From an uncultured Clostridia bacterium (GTDB taxonomy: Bacteria > Bacillota > Clostridia > Oscillospirales > UBA644), in assembly GCA_948443805.1 (NCBI GenBank), contig CAOJUB010000001.1:186001-250000 (forward strand): a DNA stretch of 64,000 nucleotides, written 5' to 3'. Below, piece by piece: positions 51,309-59,523 of this stretch. Position numbers and translations under genes: made by a program. The notes under the pieces are model-generated. The model made no database searches. It saw nothing but the letters and a program-made list of their open reading frames with translations, and was not told where the DNA came from. Position 1 is the first letter of the stretch; every line of letters begins with the position of its first letter.

Positions 51309-53333
51309 ATGGAACAGTCTTTTGAAAAACAAAAAGAGAAAGAGGCGCATATTTGCAGCGAACCGAAATCAGAGCACTGTCACAACGCTGGTTGCTGCGA
51401 TGCGGATTCCTGTGGGAAGGAACATCATGATGAATCTTGCTGTCACGGCCATGCGCATGAAGAGGGCTGCGGCTGTTCGCACGGGGATGCAAAATTCGAC
51501 CGAAAAACGGTTGCGGAGACGGTTGTTTGCCTGCTGTTTGCCGCGGCCGGAATCGCGGTTCAGTCAGTTACGGCCTGGTATTATGCGCTTCCGTTCTTTT
51601 TGGTCGCCTATTTTGTCATTTCCTATCCGGTTTTGCGGGAGACCTTGGAAAATGTACGGAAAGGCCAACTTTTTGACGAAAATTCATTAATGACAATCGC
51701 TACGATCGGTGCTTTTTTTCTCCGGGAGTTTCCGGAAGCGGTGGGGGTTATGCTGTTTTTCCGGATCGGAGAATTGATTCAGGGGATTTCTGTCGGAAAG
51801 TCCCGCCGTTCTATTCACAGCCTGATGGCTGTACGTCCTGATTTTGCAAGGGTTTTGCGGAACGGAAACTGTATTTCTGTTTCTCCTGCCGAGGTCTCTG
51901 TTGGGGAGCTGATTGAAGTCCGTGCCGGGGAACGGATTCCGCTTGACGGCGTTGTCGAAAACGGCGGCGGATATCTGGATACCTCGGCCATTACGGGCGA
52001 GCCGGTAAAAAAACGTGTTGCGGAAGGGGATGAGGCGCTGAGCGGCTGTATCAGCAGCGACGGCGTACTGCTTCTTCGGGTTACACGGCCTTTCGCCGAA
52101 AGCACGGTTTCCCGTATCCTGAAAATTGTAGAAGACTCTTCGGCGCAGAAAGCGCCGACCGAAAAATTTATCACAAAATTCTGCCGTTATTATACGCCTA
52201 CGGTTGTGGCTGCCGCCGTTGCCGTTGCCGTTGTTCCTTCGCTGATCTGGGGAGACTGGGCGCATTGGATTCATGCTGCGCTGACTTTTCTTGTTATTTC
52301 CTGTCCCTGCGCGCTGGTTCTTTCGGTGCCTTTATCGTATTTTTGCGGAATCGGCGCCTGCTCCCGAAAGGGCGTCCTGGTGAAGGGCGGTGTTTATCTG
52401 GAAACCGCAGCAAAACTTTCCGGCGTGGCTTTTGATAAGACCGGAACATTGACCTACGGGGATTTTCAGGTGCGGGAGATTGTCCCGGAATCGGCCGCCG
52501 ATCCGATTCTGGAATGCTGCGCCGCTGCCGAATATTATTCGAATCATCCAGTTGCTGAGGCGGTACGGGAACGGTTTCAGGGAAAAATCGATCCTTCCGA
52601 CCTTTCCGGATTTTCCGAAATTGCCGGCCGGGGGGTTACGGTTTGCTACCGGGGACGGAAAGTGCTCGCAGGAAATCGGAAATTTTTTGAGGAAAACGGG
52701 ATTGCCGCAGTTTTTCCGCAAACTTCGGGGACGGAAATTCATGTTGCCTGCGACGGTCAATATCTCGGTACGCTGACGGTTTCCGACCGGATAAAAGAAA
52801 ATTCTGCGCTGGCCATTGAAGCTTTGAAAAAGGCCGGTATTCCGTCTCTTGCCCTGCTGACGGGCGATGCGGAAAAACCAGCGCGGGAGATCGCTTCCGA
52901 ACTGGGCATTTCCGATGTTTATCCGGCGCTTCTGCCGAAGGACAAAACCGAGGTTTTTCAAAATATTTCAAAAGATAAGGTCTATGCATTTGTCGGAGAC
53001 GGGATTAACGACGCGCCGGTTCTTACCGTTGCGCCGATCGGGATTTCTGTCGGCGGATTGGGCAGTGACGCTGCTGTCGAAGCCTCTGATGTGGTTCTGA
53101 TGCGGGATGATCTGTCGGGGATTACCGTGCTGAAAGAGATCGGACGCAAAACCTGCCGGATTGTAAAGGGTAATGTGGCCATGGTTTTGTTCATTAAATT
53201 TATCGCAATGGCTCTCGGCGTTTTGGGAATCCTTCCGATGTGGGGCGCGGTTTTTGCCGATGTGGGCGCCTGCCTGCTTGCGATTTTGAACACGACGCTA
53301 TTTCTTTCCGGAAAGAAAGACAGACAAAACTGA
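51309..53333 (+). CDS. Heavy-metal P1B-type ATPase with a Cys/His-rich N-terminus
   Basis: The 674-residue product has a metal-binding-like N-terminus at 1-62 full of Cys and His, in place of a folded HMA domain. Transmembrane helices, the Ser-Cys-Pro-Cys-Ala-Leu motif near residue 333 (transport CPC), Asp-Lys-Thr-Gly-Thr-Leu-Thr near 377 (phosphorylated Asp) and Gly-Asp-Gly-Ile-Asn-Asp-Ala-Pro near 563 follow. This is the CadA/ZntA-like class, exporting Zn, Cd or Pb. The upstream ArsR regulator supports metal efflux. The start at 51309 has GGGGGAG upstream; the open frame extends further but overlaps arsR. Confidence 0.92.
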   Translation: MEQSFEKQKEKEAHICSEPKSEHCHNAGCCDADSCGKEHHDESCCHGHAHEEGCGCSHGDAKFDRKTVAETVVCLLFAAAGIAVQSVTAWYYALPFFLVAYFVISYPVLRETLENVRKGQLFDENSLMTIATIGAFFLREFPEAVGVMLFFRIGELIQGISVGKSRRSIHSLMAVRPDFARVLRNGNCISVSPAEVSVGELIEVRAGERIPLDGVVENGGGYLDTSAITGEPVKKRVAEGDEALSGCISSDGVLLLRVTRPFAESTVSRILKIVEDSSAQKAPTEKFITKFCRYYTPTVVAAAVAVAVVPSLIWGDWAHWIHAALTFLVISCPCALVLSVPLSYFCGIGACSRKGVLVKGGVYLETAAKLSGVAFDKTGTLTYGDFQVREIVPESAADPILECCAAAEYYSNHPVAEAVRERFQGKIDPSDLSGFSEIAGRGVTVCYRGRKVLAGNRKFFEENGIAAVFPQTSGTEIHVACDGQYLGTLTVSDRIKENSALAIEALKKAGIPSLALLTGDAEKPAREIASELGISDVYPALLPKDKTEVFQNISKDKVYAFVGDGINDAPVLTVAPIGISVGGLGSDAAVEASDVVLMRDDLSGITVLKEIGRKTCRIVKGNVAMVLFIKFIAMALGVLGILPMWGAVFADVGACLLAILNTTLFLSGKKDRQN

Positions 53334-53345
53334 TTTCATAAAAAG

Positions 53346-53380
53346 AAAAGCCTTCATGCATAGCATGAAGGCTTTTTATG
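53346..53380. terminator. Bidirectional terminator after the P-type ATPase
   Basis: AAAGCCTTCATGC and GCATGAAGGCTTT pair around an ATA loop, with A-run left and T-run right, serving also the minus-strand zinc-ribbon gene. Confidence 0.9.
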
Positions 53381-53390
53381 GGTTGATGAA

Positions 53391-53852
53391 TCAATAATAC
53401 TGCGACTGGATTTCTTCAAACATTTCAAAGTATTCGTTGTACGAACCGGTTGCAACCGAGGTGATCACGCTGATCAGCCAGAGCCCGAAGACGATTGAGG
53501 AAATAATCAAACCTGCGATGGCAATGCCGCGTTTATCGGATTTCAGACCGAGAATTCCGCAGATAATGCCGGGGATTGCGGTAATTCCGCAGCAGCAACA
53601 AACAAAGCTGACGATACCGAGAATCAGTGAGGCGATTGCTGCTCCGCCGCCGCTGGTATTTCCGTTGGCATTTACAATCGTTGCATTGAACACCTGCTGA
53701 TTCGGGTTTTCCGGAATCGTGTAGGTGTAGGCGTTTGCCGGGGTAGGATCAGCGGATACGGTTTGTTCGGGTTCGTTGTTTACCGTTTCTCCGCAGGAGG
53801 AACAGAATTTTGCGCCGTCATCCAATGGGGCGCCGCATTTCGGACAAAACAT
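53391..53852 (-). CDS. Zinc-ribbon DUF4190 membrane protein
   Basis: From the ATG at 53852 (AGGAGA upstream) the protein has 153 residues. A zinc ribbon with Cys-Pro-Lys-Cys and Cys-Ser-Ser-Cys at 3-20 is followed by a Pro/Asn-rich linker and the DUF4190 pair of transmembrane helices at about 74-130, with Cys-Cys-Cys-Cys in the loop. The frame is open through the tRNA genes upstream, but that extension is tRNA antisense. Function unknown; such proteins are common in Firmicutes. Confidence 0.82.
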   Translation of the reverse strand: MFCPKCGAPLDDGAKFCSSCGETVNNEPEQTVSADPTPANAYTYTIPENPNQQVFNATIVNANGNTSGGGAAIASLILGIVSFVCCCCGITAIPGIICGILGLKSDKRGIAIAGLIISSIVFGLWLISVITSVATGSYNEYFEMFEEIQSQYY

Positions 53853-53913
53853 TTCTGATAAATCTCCTTTCAGAATAAAAAATGGAACTGCCGGACGGCA
53901 GACTGGTTTAAAG

Positions 53914-53975
53914 AAAAAAGCCGCAAACAACCTGCAAAGCACCAGCGATGCGTCAGATTGTTTTGTCGGCTTTTT
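53914..53975 (-). terminator. Terminator after the tRNA cluster
   Basis: On the minus strand AAAAAGCCGACAAAACAATC and GGTTGTTTGCGGCTTTTT pair around a loop of about 24 nt and end in a T-run. It lies just after the last tRNA-Glu. Confidence 0.75.
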
Positions 53976-53983
53976 CAGGTTTC

Positions 53984-54058
53984 TGGTGACCCGTAGGGGA
54001 GTTGAACCCCTGTTACAGCCGTGAAAGGGCCGTGTCTTAACCACTTGACCAACGGGCC
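53984..54058 (-). tRNA. tRNA-Glu (anticodon TTC), copy 2
   Basis: The 75-nt cloverleaf includes the CCA end. Acceptor GGCCCGT pairs with ACGGGTC. The anticodon loop CTTTCAC gives TTC, and the T-loop GTTCAAC is standard. It is identical to the copy at 54110-54184. Confidence 0.95.
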
Positions 54059-54109
54059 GGATTTTTTGACGCGCCTGCGCCGGGTAGAAGATTCTTTGCC
54101 GGGGAAAAA

Positions 54110-54184
54110 TGGTGACCCGTAGGGGAGTTGAACCCCTGTTACAGCCGTGAAAGGGCCGTGTCTTAACCACTTGACCAACGGGCC
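54110..54184 (-). tRNA. tRNA-Glu (anticodon TTC), copy 1
   Basis: The same 75-nt sequence as the next copy downstream, with CCA encoded. It lies between tRNA-Met and the second tRNA-Glu, with a 51-nt spacer between the Glu copies. Confidence 0.95.
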
Positions 54185-54186
54185 GG

Positions 54187-54225
54187 AAAAAAATGACGCT
54201 GAATCCTCAACAGGTCCAGCGTCAT
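54187..54225 (-). terminator. Intrinsic terminator after tRNA-Met
   Basis: On the minus strand ATGACGCTG and CAGCGTCAT pair around a 15-nt loop and are followed by seven T. It may cause tRNA-Met to be made partly on its own. Confidence 0.8.
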
Positions 54226-54227
54226 GC

Positions 54228-54304
54228 TGGTAGCGGAAGCTGGATTTGAACCGGCGACCCTTCGGGTATGAACCGAATGCTCTGGCCAACTGAGCTATTC
54301 CGCC
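54228..54304 (-). tRNA. tRNA-Met (anticodon CAT), elongator type
   Basis: The 77-nt cloverleaf has acceptor GGCGGAA pairing with TTCCGCT, anticodon loop TTCATAC and T-loop GTTCAAA, with CCA encoded. The acceptor starts with G, and the anticodon stem lacks the three G-C pairs of initiators, so elongator Met is favoured. Confidence 0.95.
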
Positions 54305-54351
54305 ATAAGGCTGTTCCTATAAAAGGGCTTCTCCGACAGGAACGCCTATAT

Positions 54352-54380
54352 ATTATACAGGATTTTTCATTCTTTGTCAA
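54352..54380 (-). promoter_or_regulatory. Sigma-A promoter of the tRNA cluster
   Basis: On the minus strand TTGACA (54375-54380) and TATAAT (54352-54357) are 17 nt apart, both perfect, 48 bp before tRNA-Met. Confidence 0.88.
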
Positions 54381-54430
54381 TATCTCTTTGTTACATGTTT
54401 TGGTTATTTGTGTAACAAAAAACAGAAATA

Positions 54431-55024
54431 TCAGACCTCTTTTTCTTCGTCCAAATACGAAGCGATCAGATCCGCCGCATAAAACAGCAGCGTTTCCGGA
54501 TGTTTTTCATTGACGGTCTGCAGCAGGTTCCGGTATTCGTAATCTTCGCCCCCGTAAGGCCCCATGTGGTAGTATATAATCAGTTCTTCCTGAAATTTAA
54601 TTGATATGAATTTTCGGAGCATCCGAACCGACCGGGGGGAATGGGGCAGGGGAACCGCCGGGTTTTTATTGGTGCTCCAGACGTCGTATGCTTCCCATTT
54701 TCCGTCGACTTTGCGGTTTCGGGATTCTTTTATGTAATAATTTGCTTTGCAAAGATCGTGGCAGAGTGAAGTGATGATGATACTGTCCTCTTCCATTTGG
54801 ATATTTTTCATTTCGAGAAGTTTTTTGAAGTTCTTGTAAACATTCAGCGTATGATCCAGCAGCCCGCCCTCAAAATTGTTGTGGAACTTGCTGGAAGCCG
54901 GCGCCGTAAAGAAGTCTGATTTATTTTCAAGAAAATCGATCAGGTCTTCAATTCCTTCGCGGTTTGTTGACCGCAGCAGGTTAATGAACAGTTCTTTTTG
55001 TTCGTTTATGGTTTCGTTTGGCAT
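54431..55024 (-). CDS. HD-domain phosphohydrolase-like protein
   Basis: The 197-residue product has the metal motif of HD proteins: Leu-Leu-Asp-His-Thr near residue 55 and Leu-Cys-His-Asp-Leu-Cys near 87 (the His-Asp pair). Further His residues lie near 127 and 153. The family hydrolyses phosphodiesters or nucleotides; the substrate here is unknown. It is cytoplasmic, with AAAGGCGGC upstream of the ATG. It is 29 bp downstream of proA on the same strand, so it may be cotranscribed. Confidence 0.82.
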   Translation of the reverse strand: MPNETINEQKELFINLLRSTNREGIEDLIDFLENKSDFFTAPASSKFHNNFEGGLLDHTLNVYKNFKKLLEMKNIQMEEDSIIITSLCHDLCKANYYIKESRNRKVDGKWEAYDVWSTNKNPAVPLPHSPRSVRMLRKFISIKFQEELIIYYHMGPYGGEDYEYRNLLQTVNEKHPETLLFYAADLIASYLDEEKEV

Positions 55025-55053
55025 AAGTACGCCGCCTTTCTCCGGATGATAGT

Positions 55054-56292
55054 TTATCGGGTCTGGCCGTTTCCTAAAACGATATATTTATCGCTGGTCA
55101 GCGCTTCGAGACCCATCGGCCCTCTGGCGTGCAGTTTCTGGGTGGAGATTCCGATTTCCGCGCCGAGACCGAAAGCGTTTCCGTCGGTAAACCGTGTTGA
55201 TGCGTTCACATAAACTGCAGCCGAATCCACTTCGCGCAGAAACCGCTGGGCGTTTTCATAGCTGTTTGTGATAATGGCTTCGCTGTGGCCGGTTCCGTAT
55301 TTATTGATATGATTGATCGCTTCTTCAAGCCCGTCTACAATTTTCACCGAAATGATATAATCCAGGAATTCAGTGTAATAATCTTCTTCTTTTGCCGCTT
55401 TGCAGGGAATGATTTTTGCGGTTCTGTCGCAGCCGCGGAATTCCACGTTTTTTTCTTTCAGCGCCGCCCAGATCAGCGGCAGCAATTTTTCCGCAATATT
55501 TTTATGAATCAGCAGTGATTCTGCGGCGTTGCAGACCGAAGGGCGCTGTGTTTTTGCATTGTAGACGATTTCGGTCGCCATGCTGAAGTCACAGCCGTCA
55601 TCGGCGTAAATGTGGCAGTTCCCGGTTCCGGTTTCAATCACGCTGACCGTTGCATTTTCTACGACCGTCCGGATCAGCCCGGCGCCGCCGCGGGGAATCA
55701 GCACATCAACGTAGCGGTTCAGTTTCATGAGCTGCTGCGCCGTTTCGCGGGATGTATCGGTGACCAGCTGTACGGCGTTCGGCGTAACCGATGTCCGTTC
55801 CAGCGCTTTCTGAATGGTTTTGGTAATGGCGATGTTGGAGTGGATGGCTTCTTTTCCTCCCCGCAGAATAACGGCGTTTCCTGTTTTCAGGCAGAGCGCC
55901 GCGCAGTCTGCCGTAACGTTCGGGCGGGATTCATAAATAATGGCAATGACCCCGATCGGAACGCGCATTTTCCCGATTTGCAGACCGTTTTCCATTCTCC
56001 TCATGTCCCGGATTTCTCCCACCGGCGATTTCAGCGCCGCAACTTCCCGCACGCCCTGTGCGATCTGGTGGATTCGTTCTTCGGTGAGCAGCAGGCGGTC
56101 GATCATGATTTCCCTGATCCCGTTTTCCTGCGCTGCGAGGATATCCTTTTGATTTTCCGCTAAAATTTCTTCGCTGTTTTCTTCCAGCGCGTCGGCCATA
56201 GCGGAAAGCGCGAGATTAATCTCTGTTTGGCTGAGGCGCGCGGCGGTCCGTGCCGCTGCTTTTGCCTTTTGTCCCATGATTTCCAGTGACAT
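55054..56292 (-). CDS. proA: Gamma-glutamyl phosphate reductase
   Basis: The 412-residue product has the aldehyde-dehydrogenase-like ProA pattern. The catalytic Cys lies in [10 protein letters not shown] near residue 247. The nucleotide-binding region has Ile-Pro-Arg-Gly-Gly near 196 and Phe-Gly-Leu-Gly-Ala-Glu-Ile-Gly near 383. It reduces gamma-glutamyl phosphate to glutamate semialdehyde with NADPH in proline biosynthesis. Its ATG overlaps the proB stop by one base, the usual coupling. Confidence 0.95.
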   Translation of the reverse strand: MSLEIMGQKAKAAARTAARLSQTEINLALSAMADALEENSEEILAENQKDILAAQENGIREIMIDRLLLTEERIHQIAQGVREVAALKSPVGEIRDMRRMENGLQIGKMRVPIGVIAIIYESRPNVTADCAALCLKTGNAVILRGGKEAIHSNIAITKTIQKALERTSVTPNAVQLVTDTSRETAQQLMKLNRYVDVLIPRGGAGLIRTVVENATVSVIETGTGNCHIYADDGCDFSMATEIVYNAKTQRPSVCNAAESLLIHKNIAEKLLPLIWAALKEKNVEFRGCDRTAKIIPCKAAKEEDYYTEFLDYIISVKIVDGLEEAINHINKYGTGHSEAIITNSYENAQRFLREVDSAAVYVNASTRFTDGNAFGLGAEIGISTQKLHARGPMGLEALTSDKYIVLGNGQTR

Positions 56293-57080
56293 TATGCCTG
56301 CTCCTTTGCTGTCTTTTTTGCCTTGAAATAGGTGCCGATCCCAGGTTTTCCTTCCAGAAAATCATAGATGATTTCCGGATTTTCTCCGCTTCCTATGTAC
56401 ATGGGGATTCCCTGTTCAGTAGCAATCGCGGCTGCTTTTACCTTGGTTGACATGCCGCCTGTTCCTTTGTTGGAACCGGGTGCGCCGGCAATCCGGCGGA
56501 TATGGTCGGTAATTTCTTCTACGGTATGGATTTTTTCTGCATTTGGATTTTCTCTCGGATCTCCGTCATAAAGCGCATCGATATCGGTCAGCAGAATCAG
56601 AAGATCGGCGGCGATACATTCGGCGACAATGGCCGACAGCGTATCGTTATCGCCGAATTTGATTTCTTCGACCTCGACTGAGTCGTTTTCATTAACAATG
56701 GGAATACATCCGTAGCCAAGCAGGGCGTTGAAGGTGTTGATTACGTTGTTTCTCCGCTCTTCGCGGGAGGTGACGTCTTTGGTCAGCAGGATTTGCCCGA
56801 CCTGACATCCGTAATCGGCGAACAGCCGGCTGTAAATGCTCATCAGTTCGCTTTGCCCGACTGCGGCAATCGCCTGTTTTTTCGGGGTTTCTTCCGGTTT
56901 TTGAGGGAGATTCATTTTTGCCGCACCGACCGCCATCGCGCCGGAGGAGACCAGGATGATTTCGTGTCCCTGGTTTTTCAGGTCGGAAAGTACGCGGATA
57001 TATTTTTCGATCAGCCGAAGGTTGAGTTTTCCGGTTTTGTGGGTTAAGGTTGAAGAACCGATTTTGATAATGATACGCAT
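56292..57080 (-). CDS. proB: Glutamate 5-kinase without PUA domain
   Basis: The 262-residue product has Lys-Ile-Gly-Ser-Ser-Thr near residue 6, Leu-Val-Ser-Ser-Gly-Ala-Met-Ala near 44, Asn-Glu-Asn-Asp-Ser-Val near 143 and Asp-Ile-Asp-Ala-Leu-Tyr near 181. These belong to the amino-acid-kinase domain that phosphorylates glutamate, the first step of proline synthesis. Many ProB proteins have a C-terminal PUA domain of about 100 residues; this one ends before it, as in several Firmicutes. It is coupled to proA. Confidence 0.93.
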   Translation of the reverse strand: MRIIIKIGSSTLTHKTGKLNLRLIEKYIRVLSDLKNQGHEIILVSSGAMAVGAAKMNLPQKPEETPKKQAIAAVGQSELMSIYSRLFADYGCQVGQILLTKDVTSREERRNNVINTFNALLGYGCIPIVNENDSVEVEEIKFGDNDTLSAIVAECIAADLLILLTDIDALYDGDPRENPNAEKIHTVEEITDHIRRIAGAPGSNKGTGGMSTKVKAAAIATEQGIPMYIGSGENPEIIYDFLEGKPGIGTYFKAKKTAKEQA

Positions 57081-57095
57081 GTTTTTCCGTCTTTC

Positions 57096-57992
57096 TTATT
57101 TTTGTCTGTAATAATAGCCGCCGTTATGCAGGGTTTCAAAAGAAAACCCCATGCCTTTCAGGCGTCCGATCGTATTTTCAAGCGAAGCGATGGTGTTTGA
57201 AAAATCGTGCATGAGAATCAGCGCTGTTTTATATTCTCCGCTCAGCCTTTTCCGTGCGCCGGAAACAATATTTTCGGTTGCTGCTGCGGCGGTTGTCGCC
57301 GAATTCCAGTCTTCGGAATCGACATTCCAGTCGGCTACCATGATGTTCCGTTTCTCAAATTCATCCATAATTTCATCAAAGATCGCGCCGTCGCCTCCGT
57401 ACTGCTGGCAAAACTGCCAGGCCGAATAGGTGCCTCCGGGAAGACGGGCGATTTCCGGCTTCTTTCCGGTTTTTTCCTCAATCAGCGCCGAGGCTTTGTC
57501 AAAGTCGGCGAAAAAAGCGTCCTTGCTCTGATACAGATCGGAATAAACATGGTTATAAGCATGGATCGCAATTGTATGTCCCTCATCGGCCATCCGCTGC
57601 AGCGCTTGAAGCGAGGCCAGGTTGTCCAGCTTGGAGGCAACGACGAAAAAGGTTGCCTTGATATCATATTGTTTGAGAATATCGAGGATTTTCAGCGTGT
57701 TGGTCGACGGGCCATCGTCAAAGGTCAGAAAGGCGGTTTTTTCCGTCCGGTACCGCGCCATTTCCTCCAGATACTCTTTTTTTACCGTCAGGGTTTCCTT
57801 TTCGGGGGAAAGTTCGGCGATTTTTTGTTCCAGTTCGCCGATTTCCGCTTCATATCCTTTTTGGATTTCCGCTAGGTTTTCCGCATCGGCAAGATATTTT
57901 TTTGCGGCGTCTTTTTGGTTTATTCCGGCAAAACCGAATACAACGGCCAGAAGCAGACCCAGAAAGGTAATGACCAGACAAAGAATTTTCAT
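57096..57992 (-). CDS. Polysaccharide deacetylase (NodB), membrane anchored
   Basis: The 298-residue product has an N-terminal transmembrane helix (about 4-24), a coiled coil (about 30-75) and a NodB domain. Motifs are Thr-Phe-Asp-Asp-Gly-Pro-Ser near residue 88 (metal Asp), His-Ala-Tyr-Asn-His near 140 (metal His) and Arg-Leu-Pro-Gly-Gly near 189. It deacetylates N-acetyl sugars of peptidoglycan or another wall polymer outside the membrane. AAGGAGG precedes the ATG. The 94-residue gene upstream shares its helix-plus-coiled-coil layout. Confidence 0.9.
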   Translation of the reverse strand: MKILCLVITFLGLLLAVVFGFAGINQKDAAKKYLADAENLAEIQKGYEAEIGELEQKIAELSPEKETLTVKKEYLEEMARYRTEKTAFLTFDDGPSTNTLKILDILKQYDIKATFFVVASKLDNLASLQALQRMADEGHTIAIHAYNHVYSDLYQSKDAFFADFDKASALIEEKTGKKPEIARLPGGTYSAWQFCQQYGGDGAIFDEIMDEFEKRNIMVADWNVDSEDWNSATTAAAATENIVSGARKRLSGEYKTALILMHDFSNTIASLENTIGRLKGMGFSFETLHNGGYYYRQK

Positions 57993-58005
57993 TGGTCGAT
58001 CCTCC

Positions 58006-58290
58006 TTATGAAAGTTCGGCGATCTTTTGTTTGAGACCGTCGATTTCCGAAATCAATGTCTGATAGGCTTCGTTTTTTGTTTCCTGGAGATGCTTTGCGT
58101 TTTCTTTTGCCGTTTCCGCCGCCTGGTAGGTCTCTGCCGCTTTGTTTTTTTCGGCTGAGGCGAAGAAAAAGGAAACCACAGCCGCCGAAGCGATCAGAAC
58201 GGCGCAAACTGCCGTAATCAGAAAAAACAGAAATCCTGAACGGAATCGCCGCATATGTTCGGTCGGACCCGCGCTGTATTTTCTTGCCAT
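58006..58290 (-). CDS. Small membrane protein with a coiled coil, paired with the deacetylase
   Basis: The 94-residue product has a basic start, one transmembrane helix (about 19-43) and an Ala/Glu/Lys-rich coiled coil to the end. It closes with Lys-Ile-Ala-Glu-Leu-Ser, the same words found near residue 60 of the deacetylase, whose start is 14 bp downstream. This suggests a duplicated anchoring module and a possible heteromer. GGAGG lies before the ATG, and the promoter at 58406-58434 drives both. Confidence 0.75.
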   Translation of the reverse strand: MARKYSAGPTEHMRRFRSGFLFFLITAVCAVLIASAAVVSFFFASAEKNKAAETYQAAETAKENAKHLQETKNEAYQTLISEIDGLKQKIAELS

Positions 58291-58405
58291 GTTAATTCCT
58301 CCGGTTGATGTGTTGGGTTCAGGCCGTCCTTTTTTCCGGATCGTATTCTGAAAAAAAAAGAAGACGCAGCCCGGAAAGTCTTTTTCTGTCAGACTTTCTG
58401 TGTAT

Positions 58406-58434
58406 AGTATATCACATTTTTATCGCTATTTCAA
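58406..58434 (-). promoter_or_regulatory. Sigma-A promoter of the membrane-protein/deacetylase pair
   Basis: On the minus strand TTGAAA (58429-58434) and TATACT (58406-58411) are 17 nt apart, with an extended -10. The leader contains a GAAAGTC/GACTTTC hairpin. Confidence 0.78.
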
Positions 58435-58470
58435 GCAAATTTTTACCGAAAATCCGACAAAAATCCAACG

Positions 58471-59307
58471 TTAAGCCAACGCGGTCTGCGTTGCCTGCCG
58501 CATAAAATCAATCCCTTTCTGGGCGTCTTGCAGCGGCGTGCTGTCGGGGGAAACATCCTGTTCAACAATCAGCCACTCTACCTGACATTCTTCCGCGGCG
58601 CGGAGAATCCCGGGCATGTCCTGGCAGCCCTGGCCGACAGGCCGGAATTCAAACCCTTCGGTATAGGCTTTTGTCCGCTGTTTTCCGTCCCGCATATAGT
58701 AAACTTTTTCCGGATCGGCGTCGGGTAGAATCGCATAGTCCTTGAGGTGGATCAGTTTGGCTCTGCCTTTGTATTTCCGGATATATTCAACGGGGTCTTC
58801 TCCGGATACCTTGATCCAGCATACGTCAAGTTCCGGATTCAGCTCCGGTATTTTTTCGAACATATAATCGAGCCCGTACCGGCCTTTATAATTTTGGAAT
58901 TCTCCGTCGTGGTTATGATAGAAAAGCTGAATGCCCAGTTCTTCTTTAAGCTTTAACCCGGTTTCCCGGTATTGCTCAAGGCGTTCTTCATAATGTTCTC
59001 CGTTCGGCGCGTATTCCTCCGGTTCGTAGGGAATGACCGAATAGCGGCAGCCGATTCCCTGGAACATATCCGCCCAGAAATCAAATTCGTTGATCCAGGT
59101 GTTGATTCCCTGGTGGCTTGACACCGCCTGTAATCCCAGCCGGTCAAGCGCGTCTTTTATTTTTTCCGCAGGCTGGTCGTAAAAACCGCAGAATTCAACG
59201 CCGTCATATCCCATCTGTGCCACCTGCTCCAGTGTTCCGTAAAAATCTTTCTCCATTTCGTTGCGCAGCGAATACAGCTGCATCGCGACCGGTTTGGCGC
59301 TCTTCAT
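58471..59307 (-). CDS. Sugar phosphate isomerase/epimerase (AP-endonuclease-2 fold)
   Basis: The 278-residue TIM-barrel protein has Gly-Tyr-Asp-Gly-Val-Glu-Phe near residue 33, Tyr-His-Asn-His-Asp-Gly-Glu-Phe near 130, Leu-Asp-Val-Cys-Trp near 159, His-Leu-Lys-Asp-Tyr near 185 and an acidic Glu-Gln-Asp-Val-Ser near 251. These are the metal ligand positions of the xylose-isomerase-like superfamily. Relatives act on inosose, hydroxypyruvate or sugar phosphates. The substrate is unknown. GGGAGGAAT precedes the ATG. It stands alone between the deacetylase pair and lepA. Confidence 0.88.
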   Translation of the reverse strand: MKSAKPVAMQLYSLRNEMEKDFYGTLEQVAQMGYDGVEFCGFYDQPAEKIKDALDRLGLQAVSSHQGINTWINEFDFWADMFQGIGCRYSVIPYEPEEYAPNGEHYEERLEQYRETGLKLKEELGIQLFYHNHDGEFQNYKGRYGLDYMFEKIPELNPELDVCWIKVSGEDPVEYIRKYKGRAKLIHLKDYAILPDADPEKVYYMRDGKQRTKAYTEGFEFRPVGQGCQDMPGILRAAEECQVEWLIVEQDVSPDSTPLQDAQKGIDFMRQATQTALA

Positions 59308-59438
59308 ATTCTATTCCTCCCAATATCTTTCGTCTCTTATTTCCTATTTCCTTATTTTAACTGAATATGCCGGGAAAGTCAAGAGGAAAAAGACGGGTTA
59401 ATTTGAAAAAAAATCAAATATTTTTCCTTCTTTAAAGA

Positions 59439-59467
59439 TTGACAATTTTTCTTTGGTAATATATAAT
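59439..59467 (+). promoter_or_regulatory. Sigma-A promoter of lepA-hemW
   Basis: TTGACA (59439-59444) and TATAAT (59462-59467) are 17 nt apart, both perfect, with about 50 nt of leader before lepA. Confidence 0.88.
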
Positions 59468-59523
59468 AAAGATTATGAATGTTCAGGGCGGTTTTCCGCC
59501 TGAAAACCGAAAAGGAGCCTTTA

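Noticed and set aside
53391..54170. Longer version of the zinc-ribbon protein starting upstream at 54170
   Set aside because: The extra N-terminus is translated from the antisense of two tRNA-Glu genes. The zinc ribbon starts right at the ATG at 53852, which has its own ribosome site.
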